27,033 nucleotides of DNA from Candidatus Pacearchaeota archaeon. Its GTDB lineage: Archaea > Nanoarchaeota > Nanoarchaeia > Pacearchaeales > GW2011-AR1. Location of the stretch: positions 1 to 27,033 of the forward strand of contig NZER01000176.1 of NCBI GenBank assembly GCA_002690445.1, read 5' to 3'. Both the position numbers and the translations under genes were made by a program. This document shows positions 20,194-27,033 of this stretch, piece after piece. Within the stretch, counting starts at the first letter, position 1. Each line of letters starts with the position of its first letter. Below the pieces are notes generated by a model. It worked only from the letters and a program-made list of their open reading frames with translations. It ran no database searches and had not been told where the DNA came from.

Positions 20194-22309
20194 ATTAGTA
20201 GCTGTTATCAAAGCTCAAGATAATGCTTCCCCTATATTTGAGGGGATTCAAACAAAGGTACAAGGTCTAAAAGGTCTAATGCGGACTTCCGGGGTTGCAG
20301 CTACAGCTGCTGGTGGTGTTATCGTGGGCGGGCTTTCTCTCGCTTTAAAAAGTGCAGCTGACTTTGAGGCGGGAATGAGGGAAGTCAATTCTTTGATGTT
20401 ACTCGCTGAGGATGAGTTCGAATCGTTTGGAGATGAAGTCCTGGATTTGAGCAAACGATTAGGGGTGGATGCTGTAGAGGCTTCTGAAGCTCTCTATCAG
20501 GCCATTTCAGCCGGTGTGCCAAAAGATAGTGCCATAGAGTTTCTGGAGATAGCCAGCAAAGCAGCTATCGCTGGTGTAACGGATACTGAAACAGCCGTTG
20601 ATGGATTAAGCACTGTTCTTAATGCTTTCGGCATGGGTTCAGACCAGACAGGACGTATAGCTGATATTATGTTTGCCACGGTTAGGGGAGGTAAGACGAC
20701 CTTAGATGAATTGTCTTCCTCTCTATTTAATGTGGCTCCAATAGCTGCAGCTTCCAATATAGCTTTTGAACAAGTAGCAGGAGCCCTAGCTACTATGACG
20801 CAACAAGGTGTGCCGACTTCTCAAGCGACAACTCAGCTTCGTCAGGCAATGGTTGCCTTAAATAGACCCACGGATGCAATGAAAATGGCTATTGAGGAAT
20901 TGGGTTATGAAACTGGTCAGGCAATGCTTGAGGAACTAGGGTTTGCCAAAACGCTAGATATCTTGAGAGGATATACCGAGGGAGACAATGAGGCTTTAAT
21001 GAAAATGTTTGGTTCCGTAGAAGCAGGGGGAGCGGTTCTCGCTTTGACAGGTGATAAAGCTGAGGCTTTTAGCCAGTCCATAGAGACGATGTATGGCTCT
21101 GCGGGTGCAGCCACTGACGCGTTTAACGCAGTGAATGAGGGGGCTGCTAGGCAATTCGAAGCCTTGCAAGCTAAGGTTAATGCTACCGCTGTTGCTATAG
21201 GTCTTCAACTTTTACCTGCGATAACTCCGCTTATCGAAAAAGTAAGCGAAGTAGCTACGAAGGTAGGCGACTGGATGGAGGAAAACCCCGAACTCACTCA
21301 GCAGATAATCATTGCTTCAGCTGCTATCGGAGGATTACTATTGGTGCTGGGTCCGCTACTTATAATGTTACCAACCATCGTTGCAGCTCTGCCTTTGCTG
21401 GGGGCTGCCTTTGCAGCTATGTTTGGCCCTGTCGGAATAGCAATAGCAGCCATCGCTGGGCTCATTGCCGTCGGCATTTTGGTAGTTAAGAACTGGGAGA
21501 GTATCAAGATATTCTTTACTAATCTATGGAACTATCTTGTCGACTTCTTTAAGGAGAACTGGCAACTGATATTGACGATTCTGTTTCCTTTTATGGCCTT
21601 GCCATTTCTGATTATTGCCAATTGGGATAAAGTCAGAGAAGGGGTAGAGACGGTCTGGGGAGCTATTCTCGGGATTATAGAGACCTCGGTGAAGGGTATC
21701 ATCGACTGGATAAATAAGATGATAGATGTGCTCAACAAAATACCGGGTATCAATATCTCGAAAATGCAATGGGGTGGCTTTGGTGAGGGTGCTGAGAGTG
21801 CGATAACTCCGTTTCTCGATAAAGTAAGCGAAGTAGCTACGAAGGTAGGCGGATGGGAGGAAACGGCAGGAGTCTGGAAGCATGATCAGCTCATAACCTC
21901 ACTGCAGAAAGGTTCTGCAGTTCAAGGGGCTATCTCTCAAACCGTCCTAGAGGCGGAACGGTTTAGGGCCGCACTACCAACCAATGTTTCGCCTGTTGCT
22001 CTGAGTACTTTGGAATCAGATCGGTTCAGGGATTCAGGGAAGGTTGCTCTGATTCCAAAGTACTCAGAGCAATTGAGCAGGGCAACCAGGTCATCGGCTG
22101 AGTTTGAGAGAATCCATGAAGACGCTGATGTGATTGATAAGGTCATTGAGCAGGGCAAACAGGTCAGAGATTATAGGCATCTGGCTGTTACTGTTAATGT
22201 GGCGGGGTCAGTTCAAGCAGAGCACGACCTTGCTGCGACTGTTAGGGAAGAAATCTTACGGATTAAAGGTAGAAACTTCAATAGTGGATTTGAGCATCCG
22301 ATACAGTAG
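20180..22309 (+). CDS. Tape measure protein
   Basis: 709 residues. The N-terminus (D-N-A-S-P-I-F-E-G-I) opens a long helical region; residues about 20-330 match the PhageMin_Tail core (R-E-V-N-S-L, D-L-S-K-R-L-G-V-D-A-V-E-A-S-E-A-L-Y-Q-A-I-S-A-G). A Gly/Ala-rich hydrophobic block (374-437) would insert into the host membrane at DNA injection. At about 1.5 angstrom per residue the tail would be near 106 nm. Residues 347 and 539 begin two copies of I-T-P-[LF]-[IL]-[ED]-K-V-S-E-V-A-T-K-V-G. The DNA is AT-richer than the head genes. The 3' third contains a large inverted repeat. Confidence 0.92.
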   Translation: MAKAELVAVIKAQDNASPIFEGIQTKVQGLKGLMRTSGVAATAAGGVIVGGLSLALKSAADFEAGMREVNSLMLLAEDEFESFGDEVLDLSKRLGVDAVEASEALYQAISAGVPKDSAIEFLEIASKAAIAGVTDTETAVDGLSTVLNAFGMGSDQTGRIADIMFATVRGGKTTLDELSSSLFNVAPIAAASNIAFEQVAGALATMTQQGVPTSQATTQLRQAMVALNRPTDAMKMAIEELGYETGQAMLEELGFAKTLDILRGYTEGDNEALMKMFGSVEAGGAVLALTGDKAEAFSQSIETMYGSAGAATDAFNAVNEGAARQFEALQAKVNATAVAIGLQLLPAITPLIEKVSEVATKVGDWMEENPELTQQIIIASAAIGGLLLVLGPLLIMLPTIVAALPLLGAAFAAMFGPVGIAIAAIAGLIAVGILVVKNWESIKIFFTNLWNYLVDFFKENWQLILTILFPFMALPFLIIANWDKVREGVETVWGAILGIIETSVKGIIDWINKMIDVLNKIPGINISKMQWGGFGEGAESAITPFLDKVSEVATKVGGWEETAGVWKHDQLITSLQKGSAVQGAISQTVLEAERFRAALPTNVSPVALSTLESDRFRDSGKVALIPKYSEQLSRATRSSAEFERIHEDADVIDKVIEQGKQVRDYRHLAVTVNVAGSVQAEHDLAATVREEILRIKGRNFNSGFEHPIQ
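21218..21851 (+). repeat. 52-bp direct repeat inside the tape measure gene
   Basis: Bases 21218-21269 and 21800-21851 differ at three positions, with a perfectly conserved core covering about 31 bp. The copies are 582 bp apart (194 codons, in frame). They bracket the membrane-spanning block, so recombination between them would delete 194 residues in frame and shorten the tail. Confidence 0.88.
21996..22072. repeat. 25-bp perfect inverted repeat inside the tape measure gene
   Basis: Bases 21996-22020 are the exact reverse complement of 22048-22072, with a 27-base spacer. Both arms are translated in frame, giving unrelated peptides (ALSTLESDR on the left, LIPKYSEQL on the right). The stem is far longer than coding constraint would produce by chance. 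Confidence 0.93.
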
Positions 22310-22336
22310 TCCATGACATCCAGCATCGGATGCTCA
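22291..22336 (+). other. 12-bp inverted repeat spanning the tape-measure stop
   Basis: TGAGCATCCGAT (22291-22302) pairs with ATCGGATGCTCA (22325-22336) around a 22-base loop that holds the tape-measure stop codon. No T-run follows. It may act as an mRNA stabiliser or a partial terminator separating the tape measure from tail-fibre genes. Confidence 0.7.
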
Positions 22337-22350
22337 TATAGAGGGATTCA

Positions 22351-23430
22351 ATGGCGAATGAACTTAAGCATGATGATATAGGAACTTCTCTGACCAAGGC
22401 AGAATGGGAAGGTATAGGCACTCATATATTTGATAGTCAAGCGACTGGCGACCTAGCCTATGCTAGTAGTGATTCCCAACTCAGACGATTGGCCATTGGA
22501 GCAACCGATACTATTCTTTCTGTGCAAGGGGGGATTCCTGCCTGGCGAACACCCGCTAATATTTTAACAGATTTAAGCGGGCAAGCTGGGGCTCCATTCG
22601 ACTGGAATAGTCAAAATCTCACTGGAGTTGCATCATTAACCGCTACAGGTTTAACGGTGAATGGGGCATCGAGCCTTGATGGAGCAGTAACTATAAATGA
22701 AACCGGAGCAGATGTTGACTTTAGAGTTGAGGGGAACACTAATCCTAATTTATTTGTGGTAGATGCAAGCCAGGACGCTCTATGGGTAGGTCAAGCTCCA
22801 TCAGCCTTTGGGGCAAAACGCTTTAGTGTTGTTTTTATAGACCAATCTTTTACCGCTGACGCAAATCAGCCAATGACCAGATTTCTTATTGCTGGCGATA
22901 ACGCAATTACTATCCCAGCAGGGACGGCAGCTACAGCTACTTCGCTTTGGGTGCAAGAACCAAATATCATAGCTACTGGCACTGTTACACTAGCTGCCTC
23001 TCTATATGTCAGTTCAGCTCCTACTGAAGGAGCGACAAATGCAGCTATCTATGTGGGAGGTGGAGATACCAATTTAGTTACACTAACAATGAGAGGAGAT
23101 ATTAACCCAGATGGAGATGGAACTAGGGATTTGGGCACTCAAACAACCGCACAGTGGGCTAATGTCTGGTCAGACCTCATCAATGGTGCTGATATAATGA
23201 TGGCAAACAAATGGCGGATGATAGAATCTGAACTTTTTGAAGGGTATCCTAAAGGGTGGGCTATTGGCCACGATGGAGCTTGGATTGATGGCAAATCCTT
23301 ATGGGTGAATCCTCATCTGGTAGGGAATGCTAAGCCAGTTTTTGTAGTCACAGACGATTTCATCGAGTATAAAGGTAGGCGGATAACAACTGAGATACTT
23401 GATAAGGTTATTGAATTAGCTCTAGTATAA
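22351..23430 (+). CDS. Tail-fibre-like protein
   Basis: 359 residues; a GAGGG site precedes ATG 22351. A short helical N-terminus is followed by long beta-rich, Thr/Ala-rich sequence with repeat-like strands (A-S-L-T-A-T-G-L-T-V-N-G-A-S-S-L-D-G-A-V-T-I-N). Near the end come G-D-I-N-P-D-G-D-G-T-R-D-L-G and W-A-N-V-W-S-D, a motif common at the C-terminal part of phage fibre or head-fibre proteins, then a final W-A-I-G-H-D-G domain. It probably contributes to host attachment. No chaperone or peptidase domain is visible. Confidence 0.72.
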   Translation: MANELKHDDIGTSLTKAEWEGIGTHIFDSQATGDLAYASSDSQLRRLAIGATDTILSVQGGIPAWRTPANILTDLSGQAGAPFDWNSQNLTGVASLTATGLTVNGASSLDGAVTINETGADVDFRVEGNTNPNLFVVDASQDALWVGQAPSAFGAKRFSVVFIDQSFTADANQPMTRFLIAGDNAITIPAGTAATATSLWVQEPNIIATGTVTLAASLYVSSAPTEGATNAAIYVGGGDTNLVTLTMRGDINPDGDGTRDLGTQTTAQWANVWSDLINGADIMMANKWRMIESELFEGYPKGWAIGHDGAWIDGKSLWVNPHLVGNAKPVFVVTDDFIEYKGRRITTEILDKVIELALV

Positions 23431-23443
23431 GGAGGTAAAAACT

Positions 23444-23887
23444 GTGAACAGGAAGGCCCAAAAAACTACGGGAAAGGATATCAGAGACTCAGAACGGGTT
23501 AAAGGCTGGAAGATTGATTTGAGGCCATATAAGCAAAAACTGTCTGTCTTTAATGAGCAGGGTATGCCTGTAATGAGAGGCACGGAACAGGTAGAAGAAG
23601 TCGTTGATTTTGATGTTAAAGAAACCTTGGCAGGTATGTGCTTTACGAACAAATTGATGGAGAACCCCGATATCATGTTCAAGGCAAAGGCTATTGCTGA
23701 TAAGATTAGAGCAGCTAATAATAGCGTTATCGTTGATAACGATGAAATGGAACACCTCCGAGAAGCGTATGCCTTGGTAAACGGTTTGCCAGAGCGTTTC
23801 ATTGAATATCTTGAACGCATCAGAGACGCTGAGGAGATTCGGCTAAAAGAGGATTCTGAAACGCCGGCGGATGATAAGAAAGGTTGA
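23444..23887 (+). CDS. Hypothetical tail-region protein (GTG start)
   Basis: 147 residues; GTG 23444 nine bases after GGAGG (23431-23435). Charged and mostly helical in the second half (N-P-D-I-M-F-K-A-K-A-I-A-D-K-I, then L-P-E-R-F-I-E-Y-L-E-R-I), with an acidic-basic tail. The pattern of a conserved beta start and helical end is seen in small proteins near phage fibre genes, possibly assembly chaperones. No recognised family. Confidence 0.6.
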   Translation: MNRKAQKTTGKDIRDSERVKGWKIDLRPYKQKLSVFNEQGMPVMRGTEQVEEVVDFDVKETLAGMCFTNKLMENPDIMFKAKAIADKIRAANNSVIVDNDEMEHLREAYALVNGLPERFIEYLERIRDAEEIRLKEDSETPADDKKG

Positions 23888-23912
23888 TGATATCGAAACG
23901 ATGGAGGAGTAG

Positions 23913-25151
23913 ATGCCTTTCCCTTACACTTTTGAGTTTGCCTTTGAGACAGCCTCTGGCGGGATAGACCGAGACATAAGCACTCGGATAGCCTTTGCCA
24001 CTGCCCCTTTTGCTGCTACCCCTACTTGGGCGGATGTCAGTGCTGATGTCCAGTCTATAAGTATCAGGCGGGGCAGGCAGCATGAGATGGACAGGATAGA
24101 AGCGGGGACTGCTACCATTGTCCTGGAGAACGATGCTGGGGAATACTGGAGCAAGAACGCTGGTGGGTCTCACTACCCGAACATCCTGCCCGTTAAAAAG
24201 ACCAGCATCCGAGCCAGCTGGGATGGTGGAGTTTCGTATAAAAACCTGTTCACTGGCTACATTGAATCCATGGAGCCCCAGTGGGGAGGCATCGGCGGGA
24301 AGGCTCCTTTGATGGTGGTTCGGTGCACCGATATGCAAAAGAACCTAGCTCGCTTCCTCCTTAACAACGCAGGTTATTCAGCTGAACCGTCTGGCACCCG
24401 CATTGGGAATGTCCTTGACGATATCAGCTTCCCTGCAGGCGATAGGGATATTAACACGGGGCAATCCTCTCTCCAGGCAACGGGAGCCCTGGCTAACAAG
24501 AACGGCATTAACCATCTCTTTGAGGTTCAGGACACCGAGAGGGGGATACTGTTCATGGATGGAGCTGGGCAGATGGTGTTCCATGACAGGTCGGCTCGGC
24601 TAAAGGCTCCGCTGGTAACAGCTCAAGCCGTATTCGGAGATGACTCCGAGGAGGATGAGTATTTTGATATTGACCTCGCACTTGACGATGAGTTTGTTTA
24701 CAATGATATAAGGGTAACCAGGGCTGGTGGCTCCGAGCAGACAGCTGCTGATGCGACCAGTAAGACCGCTTATGGACATAGGAGCCTCTCTCTAACAGGG
24801 CTTCTGATGACCACCGATGCGATAGCGGGTGACTTGGCTAATTTCCTGCTTGCTAGGTATAAGGATGCCGAGCTGAGGTTGAAGTCCATCACCATCGTGG
24901 CGGACAGGAACTCGCCGAACCTCTATCCGAAGGTGCTGGGGCATGACCTGGGCACCCGCATAACGGTGCGATTGAATCAAGCCTCCCTGGATGGTGACTA
25001 TCACATTGAGGGAATAGCCCATGACTGGGATAAGAAATCTTATGTCTGGAGAACTAAATGGCAGCTCAGCTCTGCTGATGTAGAGGCGTATTGGCTCATC
25101 GGCACTGCGGGCTACGGGGAAATCGGGGATACGGCTTTCCTGGGGTATTAA
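23913..25151 (+). CDS. Baseplate/tail-tip protein (hub-like)
   Basis: 412 residues; ATG behind GGAGGAG. Beta-rich from the start, with I-S-I-R-R-G-R-Q-H-E-M-D-R-I-E-A-G-T-A-T-I-V-L-E-N (about 50-75), a signature of siphophage minor tail or hub proteins, G-Y-I-E-S-M near 110, and a C-terminal segment D-G-D-Y-H-I-E-G-I-A-H-D-W typical of hub domains. It likely anchors fibres at the tail tip below the tape measure. Confidence 0.8.
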   Translation: MPFPYTFEFAFETASGGIDRDISTRIAFATAPFAATPTWADVSADVQSISIRRGRQHEMDRIEAGTATIVLENDAGEYWSKNAGGSHYPNILPVKKTSIRASWDGGVSYKNLFTGYIESMEPQWGGIGGKAPLMVVRCTDMQKNLARFLLNNAGYSAEPSGTRIGNVLDDISFPAGDRDINTGQSSLQATGALANKNGINHLFEVQDTERGILFMDGAGQMVFHDRSARLKAPLVTAQAVFGDDSEEDEYFDIDLALDDEFVYNDIRVTRAGGSEQTAADATSKTAYGHRSLSLTGLLMTTDAIAGDLANFLLARYKDAELRLKSITIVADRNSPNLYPKVLGHDLGTRITVRLNQASLDGDYHIEGIAHDWDKKSYVWRTKWQLSSADVEAYWLIGTAGYGEIGDTAFLGY

Positions 25152-25161
25152 GGAGGCACAG

Positions 25162-25560
25162 ATGATTATAACGGCTAATAAGTGGTTCAAGGCGGAGTTT
25201 AAGACCTACCTGGAAATGGTAATCAAGGCTGCAATGGCAAAGCAGGGCATCACCGTGATGGGGGAGGCGGGGGAGGATATCCTGATAGCCTATGTGAACC
25301 GTGGACGGTGGATAGTGAAATGTGAATGCGGAGGTGGGGAGAGAGCCTGGGAGGAAGGATATGTAATGTGCCAGTCTTGCTTCAATAGCGGTTATGGACA
25401 TAAACTAAGAAGGTCAGTATTCCCCGGGGAGAGGAAAGGCATTGAAGCTCTCATGGAGGTTAGACCGCTTGAGAACCGCAACGCTAATATAGGGGAGTCG
25501 GTGTCCGACCTCAGACGGGAGAATAGAGAGCACGAAAAGGAGCTACTGGAGATTAAGTAA
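25162..25560 (+). CDS. Zinc-ribbon tail-region protein
   Basis: 132 residues; ATG behind AAGGAGGCA. C-E-C-G-G near residue 55 and CQSC near 71 form a ribbon after the segment R-G-R-W-I-V-K. The C-terminal part is charged and helical (L-R-R-E-N-R-E-H-E-K-E-L). Similar short proteins occur near tail genes of other phages, function unknown. The stop overlaps the next ATG (TAATG). Confidence 0.72.
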   Translation: MIITANKWFKAEFKTYLEMVIKAAMAKQGITVMGEAGEDILIAYVNRGRWIVKCECGGGERAWEEGYVMCQSCFNSGYGHKLRRSVFPGERKGIEALMEVRPLENRNANIGESVSDLRRENREHEKELLEIK

Positions 25561-25970
25561 TGGCTTGGACAGCAGGAGCCGATGTTACCACGGGCGATAT
25601 CATCACAGCAGCTACCTGGAATAGCTACTGTGGGGCATCGGGTAGCCTTGAGTATCTAAAGACCGAGGCGGATAAAATAGATGATATCGGGGCTATCTCT
25701 ACGGCTGATACTGATGATACCATTTATCAGAACACTTCGGGTTCAATTAGGCACATCAATGTCCATGCCTTTTTGAATGATGGTGATGGATATCAGGTAA
25801 AGAGTGACGCTTCAAACCCGCCGACTACTATCCTCGGTAAGGTGGAGAATGATACTGGGGGGAACATAGCGATGTCCCTCCATGCTATAGTCCCCAAGGA
25901 TTATTACTACAAGCAGGAGACAACGAAGGGGACTCCTTCACCTTCTAATAGAAGGTGGGATGAGCACTGA
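25560..25970 (+). CDS. Tandem tail-tip paralogue 1 of 3
   Basis: 136 residues. N-terminus M-A-W-T-A-G-A-D-V-T-T-G-D-I-I-T-A-A-T-W-N, then G-S-L-E-Y-L-K-T-E-A-D-K, is conserved in all three paralogues and resembles attachment segments of phage fibre proteins. The beta-rich remainder ends W-D-E-H. Overlaps the next gene by one base (TGATG). Confidence 0.78.
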   Translation: MAWTAGADVTTGDIITAATWNSYCGASGSLEYLKTEADKIDDIGAISTADTDDTIYQNTSGSIRHINVHAFLNDGDGYQVKSDASNPPTTILGKVENDTGGNIAMSLHAIVPKDYYYKQETTKGTPSPSNRRWDEH

Positions 25971-26380
25971 TGGCTTGGACTGCTGGAGCTGATGTATCAA
26001 CAAGTGACCTGATAACCGCTGCAACTTGGAACAATTATCTGGGTGCGAGTGGGAGCCTCGAATGGCTCAAAACCGAAGCCGATAAGATGCAGGCGGTCAG
26101 CGATGACCAACCGACCCGTGCCCTGGATACTGTCTACCAGAATACATCGGGCAAGATACTCTATGTGACCATCTCCTTTGATATGGGAAATGGTGACAGC
26201 ATCACAGTGGAGTCGGATAGCAGTGCTACTCCGAGCACCCAGATAGGTGCTCTGGCTCATAACGGAGGGGGCACCTGCGACCTTTGCATCACCTTCATAG
26301 TAAAGCCGACTCATTATTACCAGGTTACCGATGTGGCGGGAACTCCCTCCATGACCTGGAACGAATGGGAGGAACACTAG
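25970..26380 (+). CDS. Tandem tail-tip paralogue 2 of 3
   Basis: 136 residues, same length as copy 1. Shares the N-terminal attachment segment and Y-Q-N-T-S-G-K in the middle, but the central strands differ. Ends W-E-E-H. Followed directly by copy 3 (stop TAG, then ATG at 26381). Confidence 0.78.
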   Translation: MAWTAGADVSTSDLITAATWNNYLGASGSLEWLKTEADKMQAVSDDQPTRALDTVYQNTSGKILYVTISFDMGNGDSITVESDSSATPSTQIGALAHNGGGTCDLCITFIVKPTHYYQVTDVAGTPSMTWNEWEEH

Positions 26381-26800
26381 ATGGCGTGGGTAGCAGGAGC
26401 CGATAAGGTAGTAAGCGACCTGATAACGGCAGCGACTTGGAACAACTACATGGGTGCTACGGGCAGCATGGAGTATCTCAAGCCAGAGTTTGAGAAGCTG
26501 GATGATATCACGGTAGACACATCGCCATCCAGGGCTATGGATACCAATTACCGATACACTGGCGGGGGCATGCTCTTTGTCCTTGTGACCCTGACGCTGA
26601 ACACGGGCGAGGAGATGAACGCCAAGATAGGCTCTGCCAGCCCAGCGACAGTCCAGGCTGATGCCTTGACCAATAGCAGCGGTGGGAACATGACTCTAGC
26701 CGTCTGCTTCACTGTGCCGGATAACTGGTATTATCTGCTGACCAATGTCGGTGGTTCAAGTTGCACTCTAGTGGACTGGGTCGAATGGGACATGCACTGA
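26381..26800 (+). CDS. Tandem tail-tip paralogue 3 of 3
   Basis: 139 residues. The most divergent copy: N-terminus M-A-W-V-A-G-A-D-K-V-V-S-D-L-I-T-A-A-T-W-N is kept, the middle has changed, and it ends W-D-M-H. The GGAGG site after its stop serves the holin-like gene at 26812. Confidence 0.78.
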   Translation: MAWVAGADKVVSDLITAATWNNYMGATGSMEYLKPEFEKLDDITVDTSPSRAMDTNYRYTGGGMLFVLVTLTLNTGEEMNAKIGSASPATVQADALTNSSGGNMTLAVCFTVPDNWYYLLTNVGGSSCTLVDWVEWDMH

Positions 26801-26811
26801 GGAGGTATTCA

Positions 26812-27033
26812 ATGAACGGTGATGATAGTCTGTTTGAGCAGATGTGTAATGATGCTAAGGGGGAACTGGCAGAAGGTAGGTCTACATGGAGAGAGATGGC
26901 ACCAAATACTTTGATTCTTGCCTGCTTCGGCTTCATGCTCTCTGCACTATCTAGGAAAATAACCAGGCCACTGTGGTGGTTTGCTGGCAGCACCATGGCT
27001 GGGGCACTCACTTACATAGTATCATTGTTCCTG
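26812..27033 (+). CDS. Small two-helix membrane protein, holin-like (5' part; continues at 100-114)
   Basis: This gene is cut by the linear representation. Codons 1-74 lie here and the last four codons plus TAG lie at 100-114, giving 78 residues. The ATG follows a GGAGGT site (26801-26806). The protein has a charged N-terminal 30 residues, then two hydrophobic segments at about residues 32-47 and 54-76, separated by a short basic loop (SRKITR). Size, topology and position as the last gene before the late terminator suit a class II-type holin or another small phage membrane protein. No family is recognised by motif, so the holin role is inferred from shape and position. A second holin-like candidate lies at 15378-15551. 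No endolysin is adjacent. Confidence 0.8.
   Translation, partial: MNGDDSLFEQMCNDAKGELAEGRSTWREMAPNTLILACFGFMLSALSRKITRPLWWFAGSTMAGALTYIVSLFL
26935..27033. repeat. Terminal direct repeat, right copy (circular assembly overlap)
   Basis: Exact copy of bases 1-99. Joining the two ends gives a circle of 26,934 bp and restores one 78-codon gene that starts at 26812 and stops at 112-114. Confidence 0.95.

Overview
The window is one complete, circularly closed genome of a tailed bacteriophage (Caudoviricetes, HK97-fold capsid). Bases 1-99 are repeated exactly at 26935-27033, as expected when a circular map is written with an assembly overlap, so the unique length is 26,934 bp. A gene runs across the junction (26812 to 27033, continuing at 100-114). 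About 43 genes are supported. All lie on the + strand, are tightly packed, and mostly start behind strong GGAGG sites. No stretch over 300 bases lacks a gene. I see no tRNA, CRISPR array, insertion sequence, integrase, excisionase or repressor, so nothing in the sequence points to lysogeny. The host is bacterial: there are sigma70-type promoters, a Rho-independent terminator and a lipobox. Frequent AGG/AGA (Arg) and ATA (Ile) codons and the gene style would fit an uncultured anaerobe such as Dehalococcoidia (Chloroflexota), but that is a guess.

Layout. Bases 113-192 hold stacked hairpins ending in a terminator that closes the late operon. It is followed at once by a consensus promoter (242-270). 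The early operon (302-4675) encodes a DUF6166 protein, small unknown and zinc-ribbon proteins, a recombination-region coiled-coil protein, a likely ssDNA-binding protein, a lambda-O-like replication protein and a RusA-like resolvase. A second promoter (4732-4759) drives, apparently without a leader, a ParB-domain/DNA methyltransferase fusion. The packaging and head genes follow (6052-14146): terS, a Cys-containing protein, terL, a Cys-rich protein, a portal fused to a MuF domain, a prohead protease with a long C-terminal extension, the HK97 major capsid protein and a probable decoration protein.

Between head and connector genes lies an unexpected block (14157-15670): a lipoprotein, a papain-like (MOA-related) putative cysteine peptidase, a 57-residue two-helix membrane protein and a 30-residue charged peptide. 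Connector and tail genes follow (15767-26800): connector, gp10-like neck protein, tail terminator, two related tail-tube-like proteins, tail chaperones joined by a -1 ribosomal frameshift (A AAA AAA), tape measure, a fibre-like protein, a baseplate-type protein and three tandem paralogous tail-tip proteins. The last gene is a small two-helix membrane (holin-like) protein.

The most unusual signal is a set of interrupted palindromes, CTTACC-N5-GGTAAG. Two sit 22 bp apart inside the replication gene with a degenerate third downstream, one sits just upstream of the ParB-methyltransferase promoter, and one (with a degenerate partner) sits in the portal gene. The 6-5-6 shape with an A-rich centre matches lambda O-protein iterons. 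Other points of interest are a 25-bp perfect inverted repeat inside the tape-measure gene, direct repeats in the protease extension, a helix shared by the protease C-terminus and the capsid N-terminus, and the lack of any recognisable endolysin.
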